From the NCBI RefSeq assembly GCF_012849555.1, contig NZ_CP051685.1:1612001-1676000 (forward strand): a DNA stretch of 64,000 bases, given 5' to 3'. The position numbers were made by a program, and so were the translations under genes. The notes beneath the pieces are model-generated. The model had not been told where the DNA came from, ran no database searches, and worked only from the letters and a program-made list of their open reading frames with translations. The DNA is from Massilia forsythiae (lineage in GTDB: Bacteria; Pseudomonadota; Gammaproteobacteria; Burkholderiales; Burkholderiaceae_D). Positions 16,558 through 25,527 of the stretch are shown here, in pieces. Numbering within the stretch: position 1 is the stretch's first letter; each line of letters opens with the position of its first letter.

Positions 16558-18939
16558 TCAATTCTGCTGGACCGGCGTGGCCGGGCGGTATTCGTTGCCG
16601 CTCGGCGCGATGACCGTCGGCACGTTCTGGGCCGGCGCCGGGCTGCCCGCCTGCCCCGGACGGTAGCCGCCGTCGGCTTGCGGGCGCGCCGGCTGGCGCG
16701 CGCCGGCGCCGGTGGCCTGGCCCGGACGCGCCGCCACCGGCGCCGGCGGCGGGACGTTCGCCATGAGCCCGTTGTCCACCGGCGGCTGGCCGTTGGTCAG
16801 CGCCGGCAGCACCGGCGCGCCCAGGTTGCGTACCAGCACGCTGTTGTCGACCGGCTGGGCCTGCTGGCCGGCGGCGCGCATGTAGTCGTAGCGGTCCATC
16901 GACAGGCTGTTGTTCTGCTCTTTGCTGCGCACCACCACCGGACGCAGGAATACCATCAGGTTGCGCTTGTTGCGGGTGCGCGTGCGGTACTTGAACAGGT
17001 TGCCGATCACCGGGATGTCGCCCAGGCCGCGCACGCGCTCTTCGTTGTGGTTCTCGTCGTCCGAGATCAGGCCGCCCAGCACGATGATCTGGCCGTCGTC
17101 GGCGATGATGTTGTTCTCGATCGCGCGCACCGTGGTGACGATGCCCGAGGTCGAGGCGACCGAATTGTCGATGCCCGAGTTCTCGTGGTAGATCGACAGC
17201 TTGATCGTACCCCCTTCGGAAATCTGCGGGCGCACTTTCAGCAGCAGGCCGATGTCCTTGCGGTCGATGGTCTGGAACGGGTTGCTGGAACCGCTCGATG
17301 CCGTGGTGAAGGAACCGGTCAGGATCGGGATGTTCTGGCCGACCTTGATGGTCGCCAGCTCGTTGTCGAGCGTGATGATGTTCGGCGTCGACAGGATGTT
17401 GGTGTCGCCGTCGGTTTCCAGCGCGCTGGCGACCGCGCCCAGGCCGAGCGCGCCGTTGATCTGGCGGAACAGGCCGATCGACAGGCCGCTCGGCAGGGTC
17501 GACGAGCTGATCGCGCTGCTGGTGCTGCTGATCCCGGAACTCGCCGCCACCGCCAGGTTGACGATGTTGCTGGTGCCGCTGCCGAACGATTGCAGGCCGC
17601 CGACGCGGTAGTTGCTGGTATCGCTGCCGGACAGGCCCACCCACTGCACGCCGAACTGGGACGCCTTGGCGGCGTTGACCTCGACCACCAGGGCCTCGAT
17701 GTAGACCTGGGCACGGCGCACGTCGAGCTGGTCGATGACGGCGCGCAGGTTGCGGTACAGCGCATCCGGCGCGGTGATGATCAGGCTGTTGGTGGAAGCG
17801 TCGGCCTGGATGAAGCCGGAACCCTGGCCGCCGCCGGCGCCGCCGGACGTGGCCTGGCTCTGCTGGGCGAAGGTGCCGCCGGTGCCGCCGGCGCCGATGC
17901 TGCTCTGCTGGTTGTTGCTGTTCAGGCCGCCCGTATTGGTGCCGGTGCCCGTGGTGCCGGACTGGATCGAGCCGCCGGCGGTGCCCTGCTGCTGCACCGC
18001 CACCGCCGAGGCGTCCTGCGACACCACCGCGCGCAGCGTCTGCGCGACCTTGCTGGCGTCGGCGTTCTTCAGGTACACCACGTGGATATTGCCGAGCTCC
18101 GAGGTCGGCTGGTCCAGCTTGGCGATCAGGCTCTTCGCCATGTTGGCGCGCGCGGCCGAGGGCGCGCGCACCACCACCGAATTGGTGCGGGCATCGGCCA
18201 GCACCGTGACGCGGCCGGAATCGCCGCCCGGGCTCGGCTCCATCAGGCGCGTGACCAGGGTCGCCACGTCGCTGGCGATGCCGTTGCGGATCGGCACCAC
18301 GTCGAGGTCGCCGGTCGACGGCGCGTCGAGCGCGGCGATGATGCGCGACAGGCGGCGCAGGTTGTCGGCGTAGTCGGTGATCACCAGGCTGTTGTTGCCC
18401 GGATCGGCCATGATCGAGTTGTTGGGCGAGATCAGCGGACGCAGCACGGCGGTGAGGTTGGCCGCGGATTCGTGCTGCAGGCGGTACACCTGGGTGGCGA
18501 CCTGGTCGCCGCGCACGCGCGAAGCGCCGCTGCCGACCTGGGTCGGCGACGATTGCAGCTTGGCTTCCGCCTCCGGCACCACCTTGGCGTAGCCGTCGGC
18601 GGTGACCACCGCATACCCTTGCAGGCGCAGCGCCGAGGTCAGCAGCTGGAAGGCCTGGGCCTTGCTCAGGGTCTTTTCGGACACCAGCGTCAGCGTGCCT
18701 TTTACGCGCGGGTCGATCACGAAGGTCATGCCTGTGTAGTGGCCGACCGCCTTGATCACCGATTCCATGTCGGCATTGACGAAATTCAGCGCGGCGCCGC
18801 TGCCGTCCTGGGCCAGCGCGGGCAGCGGCGGGATGGCGGTGGCGACCGTGCAGCACAGCATGGCGCCGGCCACGATACGGCGCAACGCCGGCAGTTGCCG
18901 CTTGCGGGGATGGGAAACTGCGTGGGTATTTTTCATCAT
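16558..18939 (-). CDS. gspD: Type II secretion outer-membrane secretin GspD
   Basis: A 793-aa secretin forming the outer-membrane channel. After a signal peptide (ending PALAQ) come the N0 domain (LNFVNADMESVIKAVGHYTG), the N1–N3 repeats interrupted by a Gly/Ser/Gln-rich linker near residues 330–380, and the secretin core with VPVIGNLFKYRTRTRNKRNLMVFL. The C-terminal 100 residues are Pro/Gln/Gly-rich, a possible pilotin or peptidoglycan-contact tail. The start overlaps the gspN stop by 4 bp. Confidence 0.96.
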   Translation of the reverse strand: MMKNTHAVSHPRKRQLPALRRIVAGAMLCCTVATAIPPLPALAQDGSGAALNFVNADMESVIKAVGHYTGMTFVIDPRVKGTLTLVSEKTLSKAQAFQLLTSALRLQGYAVVTADGYAKVVPEAEAKLQSSPTQVGSGASRVRGDQVATQVYRLQHESAANLTAVLRPLISPNNSIMADPGNNSLVITDYADNLRRLSRIIAALDAPSTGDLDVVPIRNGIASDVATLVTRLMEPSPGGDSGRVTVLADARTNSVVVRAPSAARANMAKSLIAKLDQPTSELGNIHVVYLKNADASKVAQTLRAVVSQDASAVAVQQQGTAGGSIQSGTTGTGTNTGGLNSNNQQSSIGAGGTGGTFAQQSQATSGGAGGGQGSGFIQADASTNSLIITAPDALYRNLRAVIDQLDVRRAQVYIEALVVEVNAAKASQFGVQWVGLSGSDTSNYRVGGLQSFGSGTSNIVNLAVAASSGISSTSSAISSSTLPSGLSIGLFRQINGALGLGAVASALETDGDTNILSTPNIITLDNELATIKVGQNIPILTGSFTTASSGSSNPFQTIDRKDIGLLLKVRPQISEGGTIKLSIYHENSGIDNSVASTSGIVTTVRAIENNIIADDGQIIVLGGLISDDENHNEERVRGLGDIPVIGNLFKYRTRTRNKRNLMVFLRPVVVRSKEQNNSLSMDRYDYMRAAGQQAQPVDNSVLVRNLGAPVLPALTNGQPPVDNGLMANVPPPAPVAARPGQATGAGARQPARPQADGGYRPGQAGSPAPAQNVPTVIAPSGNEYRPATPVQQN

Positions 18940-19709
18940 CTGAACTCGAGTGCGATTATGTTCTTGCCGTTCACCATTCGGCGCTGGCCCAGCAGGTTGA
19001 GCAGGTTGCCCAGCGTGTCTTCGTATCCGTCGGCCGCCGACGCCTGGCCCGCGAAGCGCAGGCGGCCATTTTCCAGTGCTCCACTACCGGTCAGCACCAG
19101 GGCGCCGCGTACCGTGCGCAGGGTCAGGTCGGCCTGCTGGCCGCGCCAATCCATCGCCATCTCGTAGCTGCCCAGCGGTTTGATCGGGCTCATGCGCGAA
19201 CCCATGTCGGTCATCGACAGCACCGTACGCCCGCTCACCGCCACTGCGGGGCCCTGGCGCGCGATGTCGAGCAGGTTCCACGACAGGCGGATGACGCCCG
19301 ACGGCGCCAGCGTGTTGAGCGGCGCGCCCAGGCCGGACAAGCCTTCGGCCGGCAGCAGCAGTTCGCCGGCGCTGACCTGCCATTGCGACCAGCTGCCGCC
19401 GACGTGCACCGGCTGCGCCAGGGCTTGCGCGTTGGCCAGGTCGACGCTCACCGACCCGGCCAGTACCAGCGGCGACAGGCGCCAGGTGAACCGTCCCGGC
19501 AGCAGCGGCGTAACTGCGCCGCCTTCTCCCGGCGCACCGCCGATAAAGGCTGAGCCGCGCCACAGCGTACCCTGCGCATCCCCCAGAGTCAAACGGCCGC
19601 CGGTCTGCCGTTCGACCAGCGGCGCCAGCCAGGCCGCCGGCAGGAAGGCGAGAATGGTCAGCAGCACCGCCAGCACGACCAGCGTGCCCCACGCCAATAA
19701 ACGCTTCAT
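18936..19709 (-). CDS. gspN: Type II secretion system protein N
   Basis: A 257-aa protein with one N-terminal membrane helix (LVVLAVLLTILAFLPAAWLAPLV) and a periplasmic domain with the GspN pattern (GRLTLGDAQGTLWRGSA, LPGRFTWRLSPL). It is an accessory inner-membrane component whose exact task is not settled. It overlaps gspM and gspD by 4 bp each. Confidence 0.85.
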   Translation of the reverse strand: MKRLLAWGTLVVLAVLLTILAFLPAAWLAPLVERQTGGRLTLGDAQGTLWRGSAFIGGAPGEGGAVTPLLPGRFTWRLSPLVLAGSVSVDLANAQALAQPVHVGGSWSQWQVSAGELLLPAEGLSGLGAPLNTLAPSGVIRLSWNLLDIARQGPAVAVSGRTVLSMTDMGSRMSPIKPLGSYEMAMDWRGQQADLTLRTVRGALVLTGSGALENGRLRFAGQASAADGYEDTLGNLLNLLGQRRMVNGKNIIALEFR

Positions 19710-20224
19710 CGGGGCGCGCCGGTGTTCTGGCGCAGCGTCAGGCTGGCGTCGACCTGGCCGGCGGTCGGCAACGCATTGACCACGACGTCCTGCGCCAGCA
19801 CGCGGTTGGCGCGGCGCTGCTCGTCGAGCCAGGCAGTGAGCCCCGAGAACGGCACGTTGTTCAACTGCAGCTTGATGTAGTCGCCGCTGACGGACAAGGA
19901 TTGCGGATTCAGGCCGCGGCCCGTCAGGCTGCTGCTGACCGATTCGCGCGTGAGCGGCGCCACCTGGCTGGCAGGGGCGTGCGCCAGGCTGGCCGCTTCC
20001 TGCGCCAGGGCCTGCAGCTCGGCGGCCTGCTGGCGCAGCTGCGGCAGCTGGCGGCGCAGCTGGGTGCGGCCCTCGACGGCCGGGTCGACCAGCAGCAGGT
20101 ACAGGATGGCCAGCAGCACGACGGCGCCGCCGACGGCCAGGAAGCGGCGCTCCTGCTCGGTGCGCGCGAGCCACAGCGCGTTGGCGCGCTCGCGGTACTG
20201 GGCGATGGTGGTGGCGAGGCTCAT
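19706..20224 (-). CDS. gspM: Type II secretion system protein M
   Basis: A 172-aa bitopic inner-membrane protein that pairs with GspL. It has a short cytoplasmic start, a membrane helix (AVVLLAILYLLLVDPA), a coiled coil rich in Gln/Leu, and a ferredoxin-like periplasmic domain (LQLNNVPFSGLTAWLDEQRR). ATG 20224 is chosen by the family start and a 4-bp overlap with the gspL stop. Confidence 0.88.
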   Translation of the reverse strand: MSLATTIAQYRERANALWLARTEQERRFLAVGGAVVLLAILYLLLVDPAVEGRTQLRRQLPQLRQQAAELQALAQEAASLAHAPASQVAPLTRESVSSSLTGRGLNPQSLSVSGDYIKLQLNNVPFSGLTAWLDEQRRANRVLAQDVVVNALPTAGQVDASLTLRQNTGAPR

Positions 20225-21435
20225 GGCTTGACTCCCGTGCTGCGGATGACCCAGGTGCCGGGCGTGGCTTCTTCCAGGCTCAGATGGCGCGCACCCAGGG
20301 CCGTGCGCAGTTGCGCGGTCAGACCGGGGTCGACCGTTTCGGGTTTGACTTTGACCGACAGGGCGCGTTCGCGGTATTCGATTGACGCAATGCCGGGTTG
20401 GCGCGGGCCGTTGCGCGCCGCTTCGCCGAAGGCCGCCGCCAGGTAGGTGAACTCGTCCGGCGCCACCTCGCCGCTGTTGGCGCGCGCGCCGGCGATGTTC
20501 TGGCGCATCTGCAGCACCGGGTCGAGGATCGCGGTCTGGTTCGGATAGACTTGCCGGAAGGTCTGGTTCATCGACTGGCGCACCGCGATCGATTCGCGCC
20601 GCAGGCGCAGCCAGTCGAGGTTCAGGCCGATCAGGTTGACGGCCACCGCCAGCAGCGCCAGGCGCAGCGGCCAGCGCCAGCGGCGCCAGTCGCGCGCCGG
20701 ACTGCCGGCCGCGCCCAGGCCGCTCACCAGGTCGAGCGCGGTGCTCTTCGAGCCGGAAATCCAGTGCGCCCAATCGTCGGCTTCCAGCGTGACCGCGGCG
20801 CCGCCGTCTTCCTGCAGCAGCGCCTGGTACTCCCCCAGCTGTGCGCGCGGCACGTACAGCACCAGCGGCGCATCGCCGCCGAAGGCGCGCGCGTTCTGCA
20901 ATACCACCGCCGGCGTGGCTTCCAGCGCCAGGCCGAAACCCTGGAACAGGCCCTGGCGCAGGGTCAGCCCGGCGCCGTCGACGGCGGCGCCGACGCTGCC
21001 CGGCTGCAGCGGCAGGCACAGTTGCGCGGGCAGCGCGGCCACCGCGCGCGCGCCCTGCGCCAGCAGCGCGCGCACGATGCCTTCCAGCCAGTCGCGCTCG
21101 ACCACGGCGATGGGACGCGCCCCGTCCGGCTGCTCGGGCGCGGCCACCAGCACCGATTCGGCCGGGTCGCCCAGGATGTGTTCCTCGACCAGCCCCGGCA
21201 ACGCCGCCTTCAAGCGCGCGCCCGACAGCGGCGGCGCCTGCACCGACAGCAGGTTGACGTCGGCGCCGGCCAGCAGCAATACCACGCGCCGGCTGGTGCC
21301 GACCAGGTCGCCCAGGTTGCGTAGCGGGCCTTCCCCCTGCTGCTCGATGACGCCGCCGTCGTTCACCAGGGCGAAGCGGCTCAGCGCATGCTCGCCGTCG
21401 GCCCTGGCCGGGTGCCGGATATACAGTGTAGTCAA
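20221..21435 (-). CDS. gspL: Type II secretion system protein L
   Basis: A 404-aa bitopic protein linking GspE to GspM and the platform. The N-terminal two thirds form the actin-like cytoplasmic domain. A membrane helix near residue 265 (LRLALLAVAVNLIGLNL) precedes the ferredoxin-like periplasmic domain. Normal length. It begins 18 bp after gspK. Confidence 0.9.
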   Translation of the reverse strand: MTTLYIRHPARADGEHALSRFALVNDGGVIEQQGEGPLRNLGDLVGTSRRVVLLLAGADVNLLSVQAPPLSGARLKAALPGLVEEHILGDPAESVLVAAPEQPDGARPIAVVERDWLEGIVRALLAQGARAVAALPAQLCLPLQPGSVGAAVDGAGLTLRQGLFQGFGLALEATPAVVLQNARAFGGDAPLVLYVPRAQLGEYQALLQEDGGAAVTLEADDWAHWISGSKSTALDLVSGLGAAGSPARDWRRWRWPLRLALLAVAVNLIGLNLDWLRLRRESIAVRQSMNQTFRQVYPNQTAILDPVLQMRQNIAGARANSGEVAPDEFTYLAAAFGEAARNGPRQPGIASIEYRERALSVKVKPETVDPGLTAQLRTALGARHLSLEEATPGTWVIRSTGVKP

Positions 21436-21453
21436 ACCGTCTCGCTTTCTTGT

Positions 21454-22455
21454 TTAGTTCTGGCGGATCCATACCACGTGGGTGCGGTTGCCCGGCCCCA
21501 CCCCGGCCCCGCGCTGCAGCAGCGCCTCGGCGTCCAGCGCGGCCCGGTCCAGGCGGATGCGGCTGCTGACCAGGAACCAGTTGCTGGTCACGTCTGCTTC
21601 CACACTCGGCATCATCGTATGCCCGTTCAATTGGCTAGTGAATTTCCCGTAATCGTTCCATGGCGCCTGCTTGCGCCGCACCACCAGCGCGCTCGCCTCC
21701 GATACCGACATGTTCTGCACCAGCGCCGCCAGCACTTCCGGTGGTGCCGTGTTCACGTTGACCTTCGTACCGCGCTGCGGCAGCACGATCACGAACGGGC
21801 GCAGGCGCTCGACCAGTTCCGGCGTAAAACCCTGGATCGCCAACAGGTCGTCAACCTGCAGCAGTTGCATCGGCTTGCCGCTGACGGTACTGATCCTGGA
21901 GGTGGCGGTCGTGCCGCCATTGCCGTCGTTCGGGTTGGTCGTCGCCACCGGCGGCTGGGCGGCATCGACATAGGCGGCCACCTTGGCCGCCAGTGTGTCG
22001 GGTATGTTCACATTGCGCAATAAATTCCTGAAAATATCGATTTGCTTGGTATCAGGGCCGGTAGTGGGATCGGCCAAGTTGCGCAGGTTGTAGCGCGAGC
22101 ACGCATCTGTGATGCCGCCGGACAGGCTGGCATCGAAATTCTCGCCCTGCACCCGCTCGCGCTCGATGTACTGGTCCAGGCGCGTGTCCGCCAGCGGCGT
22201 GGCCCAAGGCTGGTCCAGGCTGATATAGGGCGAGCTCTGCGCCATGGAATCGAGCACCAGCGTCGACCAGTCGAGCGCGCCGCGCAGGATCCACTTGGTC
22301 TGCAGGTGCAGCCGCTGGTTTTCCAGCGAGCGCACCTGCACCTGCTGCTGCCAGAACAGGCTGGCCACGATCGATACCGCCAGCGTGGTCAGCAGCAGCG
22401 CGGTGATGACGGCCACGCCGCGCTCGCGGCGCACGGGAAGTAAACGCCTTTTCAT
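21454..22455 (-). CDS. gspK: Type II secretion minor pseudopilin GspK
   Basis: A 333-aa minor pseudopilin placed at the pseudopilus tip. The prepilin-like N-terminus RERGVAVITALLLTTLA has the cleavage glycine. The large α-helical globular domain contains the GspK signatures NLRNLAD and GTKVNVNTAPPEVLAAL. It lacks the Glu5 of other pseudopilins, normal for GspK. The ATG overlaps the gspJ stop (ATGA). Confidence 0.94.
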   Translation of the reverse strand: MKRRLLPVRRERGVAVITALLLTTLAVSIVASLFWQQQVQVRSLENQRLHLQTKWILRGALDWSTLVLDSMAQSSPYISLDQPWATPLADTRLDQYIERERVQGENFDASLSGGITDACSRYNLRNLADPTTGPDTKQIDIFRNLLRNVNIPDTLAAKVAAYVDAAQPPVATTNPNDGNGGTTATSRISTVSGKPMQLLQVDDLLAIQGFTPELVERLRPFVIVLPQRGTKVNVNTAPPEVLAALVQNMSVSEASALVVRRKQAPWNDYGKFTSQLNGHTMMPSVEADVTSNWFLVSSRIRLDRAALDAEALLQRGAGVGPGNRTHVVWIRQN

Positions 22456-23096
22456 TGCGAACCCAGCAGGAAGAATTTGCTCAAGGGGACCTTCTGACCC
22501 ACCTGCAGCAGCGCCACCTGCAGGCCGGTCGCTTCCAGCGATTGCGTGTTGCCGGCCGCTTGCCCCGGCTGTATTCCGGTACTGCTGACAGTGCTCACCG
22601 CCTGGCGCCAGCCGCCGCCCTGCCAGACCAGCACCTGCATGCCGGTCACGCCGCCCTGCAGCGTGATGGCGCCGCCGGTGTCGGCATCGGTGACGGCGTT
22701 CTGCCACAGCGCGTCGAGCTGCGCCAGGTCGCGCGTGGCGCCGGTTTCGCGCCGCACCACGGTGCCGTTGATGATGCGGTAGGCCACCACCTGCAATTGC
22801 GCCGGCTGGTTTTCGACGAACACGTCGCGCACCAGGGTGATGCGGTCGGTGCCGATCAGCAGGCGCGGCCGCTGGACCAGCACGTCGCTGTCGGCGATGT
22901 GCTCGCAATCGCTCTGCAGTTGGGCGAAGGCCAGCTGCATGCCGCGCGTGACTTCCATCTGGTCGGTCAGCGTGCCGCGGGCGCGCATGATGCCGTCCAG
23001 CCCGCGCCAGCCGAGCACGGCGACGATGGCCAGGATGCTGATCGCCACCAGCAGCTCGACCAGGGTAAAACCGCGTTGTTCTGGAACGGGGCGCAT
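22452..23096 (-). CDS. gspJ: Type II secretion minor pseudopilin GspJ
   Basis: A 214-aa minor pseudopilin. The prepilin peptidase site is G^FTLVELLVAI, nine residues from the start (RPVPEQRG leader). The core has LAFAQLQSDCEHIADSDVL and a β-domain typical of GspJ. ATG 23096 shares one base with the gspI stop. Confidence 0.93.
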   Translation of the reverse strand: MRPVPEQRGFTLVELLVAISILAIVAVLGWRGLDGIMRARGTLTDQMEVTRGMQLAFAQLQSDCEHIADSDVLVQRPRLLIGTDRITLVRDVFVENQPAQLQVVAYRIINGTVVRRETGATRDLAQLDALWQNAVTDADTGGAITLQGGVTGMQVLVWQGGGWRQAVSTVSSTGIQPGQAAGNTQSLEATGLQVALLQVGQKVPLSKFFLLGSQ

Positions 23097-23506
23097 CAGG
23101 TTTTCCTCAACACCAGCTGGATCAGCTTGACGATGCGCCGGTTCGGATTCTCGATGTCGAACACGGATACCTCGACCCGGCGCAGGCGCGGGTTCGGGCT
23201 GACCAGCACTTCTTCCTGGCACACCAGCTTCAGGTCGCCCTGCGGGCAATCGAAGCTGCGCTTGCCGACTTCCGGGAATTCGTTGGCCAGGCGGATCTGG
23301 ATCAGGCGGTTCTCGGCCGACCAGGTGGCCATCATCGACGTGCGCAGGCCGGCGCTGTTGGCGCTCAGGCTGCCAACCGCGCGCAGGCCGGCGCCGAGCG
23401 CGGTGCCGACGATGACCAGCGCCACCAGCACTTCGAGCAGGGTGAAGCCGCGCTGGCGGGCGCGGCAAGGGCGGCGACGACTATGAAAAATGCGGCGCAT
23501 GTTCAT
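23096..23506 (-). CDS. gspI: Type II secretion minor pseudopilin GspI
   Basis: A 136-aa minor pseudopilin that helps start pseudopilus assembly. The leader is long and basic (about 19 residues) before G^FTLLEVLVALV. The ATGA overlap with gspH shows coupling. Confidence 0.92.
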   Translation of the reverse strand: MNMRRIFHSRRRPCRARQRGFTLLEVLVALVIVGTALGAGLRAVGSLSANSAGLRTSMMATWSAENRLIQIRLANEFPEVGKRSFDCPQGDLKLVCQEEVLVSPNPRLRRVEVSVFDIENPNRRIVKLIQLVLRKT

Positions 23507-24003
23507 TCGACCGTGAAGTGGCCGACGCCGTCGGCGCGCACGGCGACGTGGTAATTGCCGCTGGCCAGGGTCAGCAGGAACGGCTTGTCGACCGGTTCGC
23601 GGCCGAAGGTGATGCGCAGCGGATTGGCGGTGCCGGCGCTGGACGGTTCCAGCAGCAGGCTCACGGGCGCGTTGCGGAAAGGACGTTCGCGCAGCATGTC
23701 GTCGCCCGGAAGCGGTTCCCAGCGGGTTTCGTTGCGCACCAGGAAACGATAGCGCTCGCCATTGGCCTCGAAGGTGACCGGCCGGTTGCGCACGATGGCT
23801 TCGTCGCGCGCCAGCTGCAGCAGCAGAGATAAACGGCGCGCCTCGTCCTGCAGGTCCTGGCGCGGGCTCGGGATCACGTTGAGCGACACCATGCCCACCG
23901 TGATGCCGATGATGACCATGACGACCATGATCTCCACCAGCGTGAAGCCGGCGGTGTCGCGCCGTGCAGCGGCAGAAGTGGCAGTGCCGGGCGGACGGTT
24001 CAT
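23503..24003 (-). CDS. gspH: Type II secretion minor pseudopilin GspH
   Basis: A 166-aa minor pseudopilin with G^FTLVEIMVVMVIIGI and the family C-terminal part (LLLQLARDEAIVRNRPVTF … ITFGREP). I set the start at ATG 24003 (MNRPPGTA); open frame upstream belongs to gspG read in another frame. The gap from gspG is 62 bp. Confidence 0.92.
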   Translation of the reverse strand: MNRPPGTATSAAARRDTAGFTLVEIMVVMVIIGITVGMVSLNVIPSPRQDLQDEARRLSLLLQLARDEAIVRNRPVTFEANGERYRFLVRNETRWEPLPGDDMLRERPFRNAPVSLLLEPSSAGTANPLRITFGREPVDKPFLLTLASGNYHVAVRADGVGHFTVE

Positions 24004-24065
24004 CGCGGTGCCACTCCTCGGGCCGGTATGCGCAGGGTTATCCGCTCGGTTGCCGGTGCGCCGGA

Positions 24066-24521
24066 TTACTTGGTGGTATCCCAGGAACCGATGTCCGCAT
24101 CTTCGCCGGTGCCGCCGGGCTGGCCGTCGGCGCCGAGCGAGAAGATGTCGAATTCGCCGTGCAAGCCGGGCGACAGGTATTGGTAGGCATTGCCCCACGG
24201 GTCTTTCGGCAGGCGCTCGATGTAGCCGCCTTCCTTCCAGCCGTTGGCGGCCGGGCCGCTGGTCGGCTTCTGCGTCAGCGCCGTCAGGCCCTGCTCGGTG
24301 GTCGGATAGCGCTGGTTGTCCAGCTTGTACAGGTTGAGCGCGGCCTTCAGGGTATTGATGTCGACCTTGGCGGCGGCCACGCGCGACTCGCCGGTGCGGC
24401 CCAGCAGCTTCGGCACGACCAGTGCGCCGAGAATGCCGATGATGACCACGACGACCATGATCTCGACCAGGGTGAAACCGCGTTGACGCTGCTGCTTCAT
24501 GCGATGCGAAACGTTGTGCAT
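24066..24521 (-). CDS. gspG: Type II secretion major pseudopilin GspG
   Basis: Main subunit of the pseudopilus, 151 aa. Cleavage site RG^FTLVEIMVVVVIIG with Glu5; the C-terminal domain has DPWGNAYQY and the calcium-site region DIFSLGADGQPGG. ATG 24521 has a weak AAGAG before it; the inner ATG at 24500 (MKQQRQRG) is an equally plausible start. It is the first gene of the twelve-gene operon running to gspC. Confidence 0.96.
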   Translation of the reverse strand: MHNVSHRMKQQRQRGFTLVEIMVVVVIIGILGALVVPKLLGRTGESRVAAAKVDINTLKAALNLYKLDNQRYPTTEQGLTALTQKPTSGPAANGWKEGGYIERLPKDPWGNAYQYLSPGLHGEFDIFSLGADGQPGGTGEDADIGSWDTTK

Positions 24522-24634
24522 AAGCTCTTAATTTGGTAGATGGTCGGAACAGCCGCTTGGGAGGCGATGCACATCGATCGGTCCATCGATCCCGGCAAGC
24601 GGTCAAGTATAAGGTGCAACCGTAAAGCAGGCTA

Positions 24635-24660
24635 CCTTACAAGGTTTTCCAATTGTAAGG
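24635..24660. promoter_or_regulatory. Perfect palindrome upstream of the T2SS operon
   Basis: CCTTACAA – 10 bases – TTGTAAGG, perfect 8-bp arms, in the AT-richer gap between moeB and gspG, 114 bp before gspG. A further half-site-like TTGTAAA lies at about 24,673. This looks like an operator for a dimeric regulator; the regulator is not identified. Confidence 0.55.
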
Positions 24661-24702
24661 CAACCGCCGATTGTAAATCAGAAGCCGAGCCCGTGCCCCT
24701 TC

Positions 24703-25527
24703 TCAGGGGGCGGCGCGTGCGGCGCACACCGGACAGCAGGGATTGCGCGCCACTTTCATCTCGGTCCACGCCATCGCGCGGCCATCGAGCATCAGCAAGC
24801 GTCCCGCCAGCGACTGGCCGATACCGGCCAGCAGTTTCATCGCCTCGGCCGCCTGCATGGCGCCAACCACGCCGACCAGCGGCGCGAACACGCCCATGCT
24901 GCTGCAGGCGGCGTCCTCGAAGCGGCTGTCTTCGGGGAACAGGCAGGCGTAGCAGGGCGAAGCGGGATCGCGCATGTCGAACACGGATAATTGGCCGTCG
25001 AAACGGATCACGGCGCCGGCCACCAGCGGCACGCCGGCCGCGACGCAGGCGCGGTTGACGGCGTGGCGGGTGGCGAAATTGTCGCTGCAGTCGAGTACGA
25101 CATCGGCCTCACGCACGAGTTCCGCAAGACGTGCAGGTCCGGCGCGCTCGCGCAAGGCGGCCACGTCGATCTCGGGATTGATCTGCAACAGCGCCTCGCG
25201 CCCGGACGCGACCTTGGGCTGGCCGATGCGCGCCGTGGCGTGCATCACCTGGCGCTGCAGGTTGGTGAGGTCGACCTCGTCGTTGTCGACCAGCGTGATG
25301 CGCCCGATACCGGCGGCGGCCAGGTACAGCGCGGCCGGCGAACCCAGCCCGCCGGCGCCGATCAGCAGCGCGCGCGCATGCAGCCAGCGCTGCTGGCCTT
25401 CGATGCCGACTTCGTCGAGCAGGATGTGGCGCGAATAGCGCAGCAATTGCTGGTCGTTCATGTCGATCTTGCGTACGCCGGATGCTACTGCGGCTACCTG
25501 CCGGGTGTCTGTCAACGGGTTGTCCAT
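24703..25527 (-). CDS. moeB: MoeB/ThiF/HesA-family adenylyltransferase
   Basis: A cytosolic E1-like enzyme that adenylates the C-terminus of a ubiquitin-like sulfur carrier (MoaD or ThiS). It has the nucleotide-binding GAGGLGSPAALYLAAAG, the DNDEVDLTNLQRQ segment, catalytic Asp in VVLDCSDNFATR, and two zinc Cys pairs (CYAC and CPVC). ATG 25527 overlaps the ctpA stop by one base (TGATG); an inner ATG at 25461 (MNDQQLLRYSRHI) fits the family start better. MoeB versus ThiF cannot be settled without the partner gene nearby. Confidence 0.85.
   Translation of the reverse strand: MDNPLTDTRQVAAVASGVRKIDMNDQQLLRYSRHILLDEVGIEGQQRWLHARALLIGAGGLGSPAALYLAAAGIGRITLVDNDEVDLTNLQRQVMHATARIGQPKVASGREALLQINPEIDVAALRERAGPARLAELVREADVVLDCSDNFATRHAVNRACVAAGVPLVAGAVIRFDGQLSVFDMRDPASPCYACLFPEDSRFEDAACSSMGVFAPLVGVVGAMQAAEAMKLLAGIGQSLAGRLLMLDGRAMAWTEMKVARNPCCPVCAARAAP

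Noticed and set aside
14110..19167. A plus-strand open frame of 1,685 codons opposite the gsp genes
   Set aside because: It lies antisense to gspF, gspE, gspD and gspN, has no domain, and is rich in Arg, His and Gln, as expected for the antisense of high-GC coding DNA.
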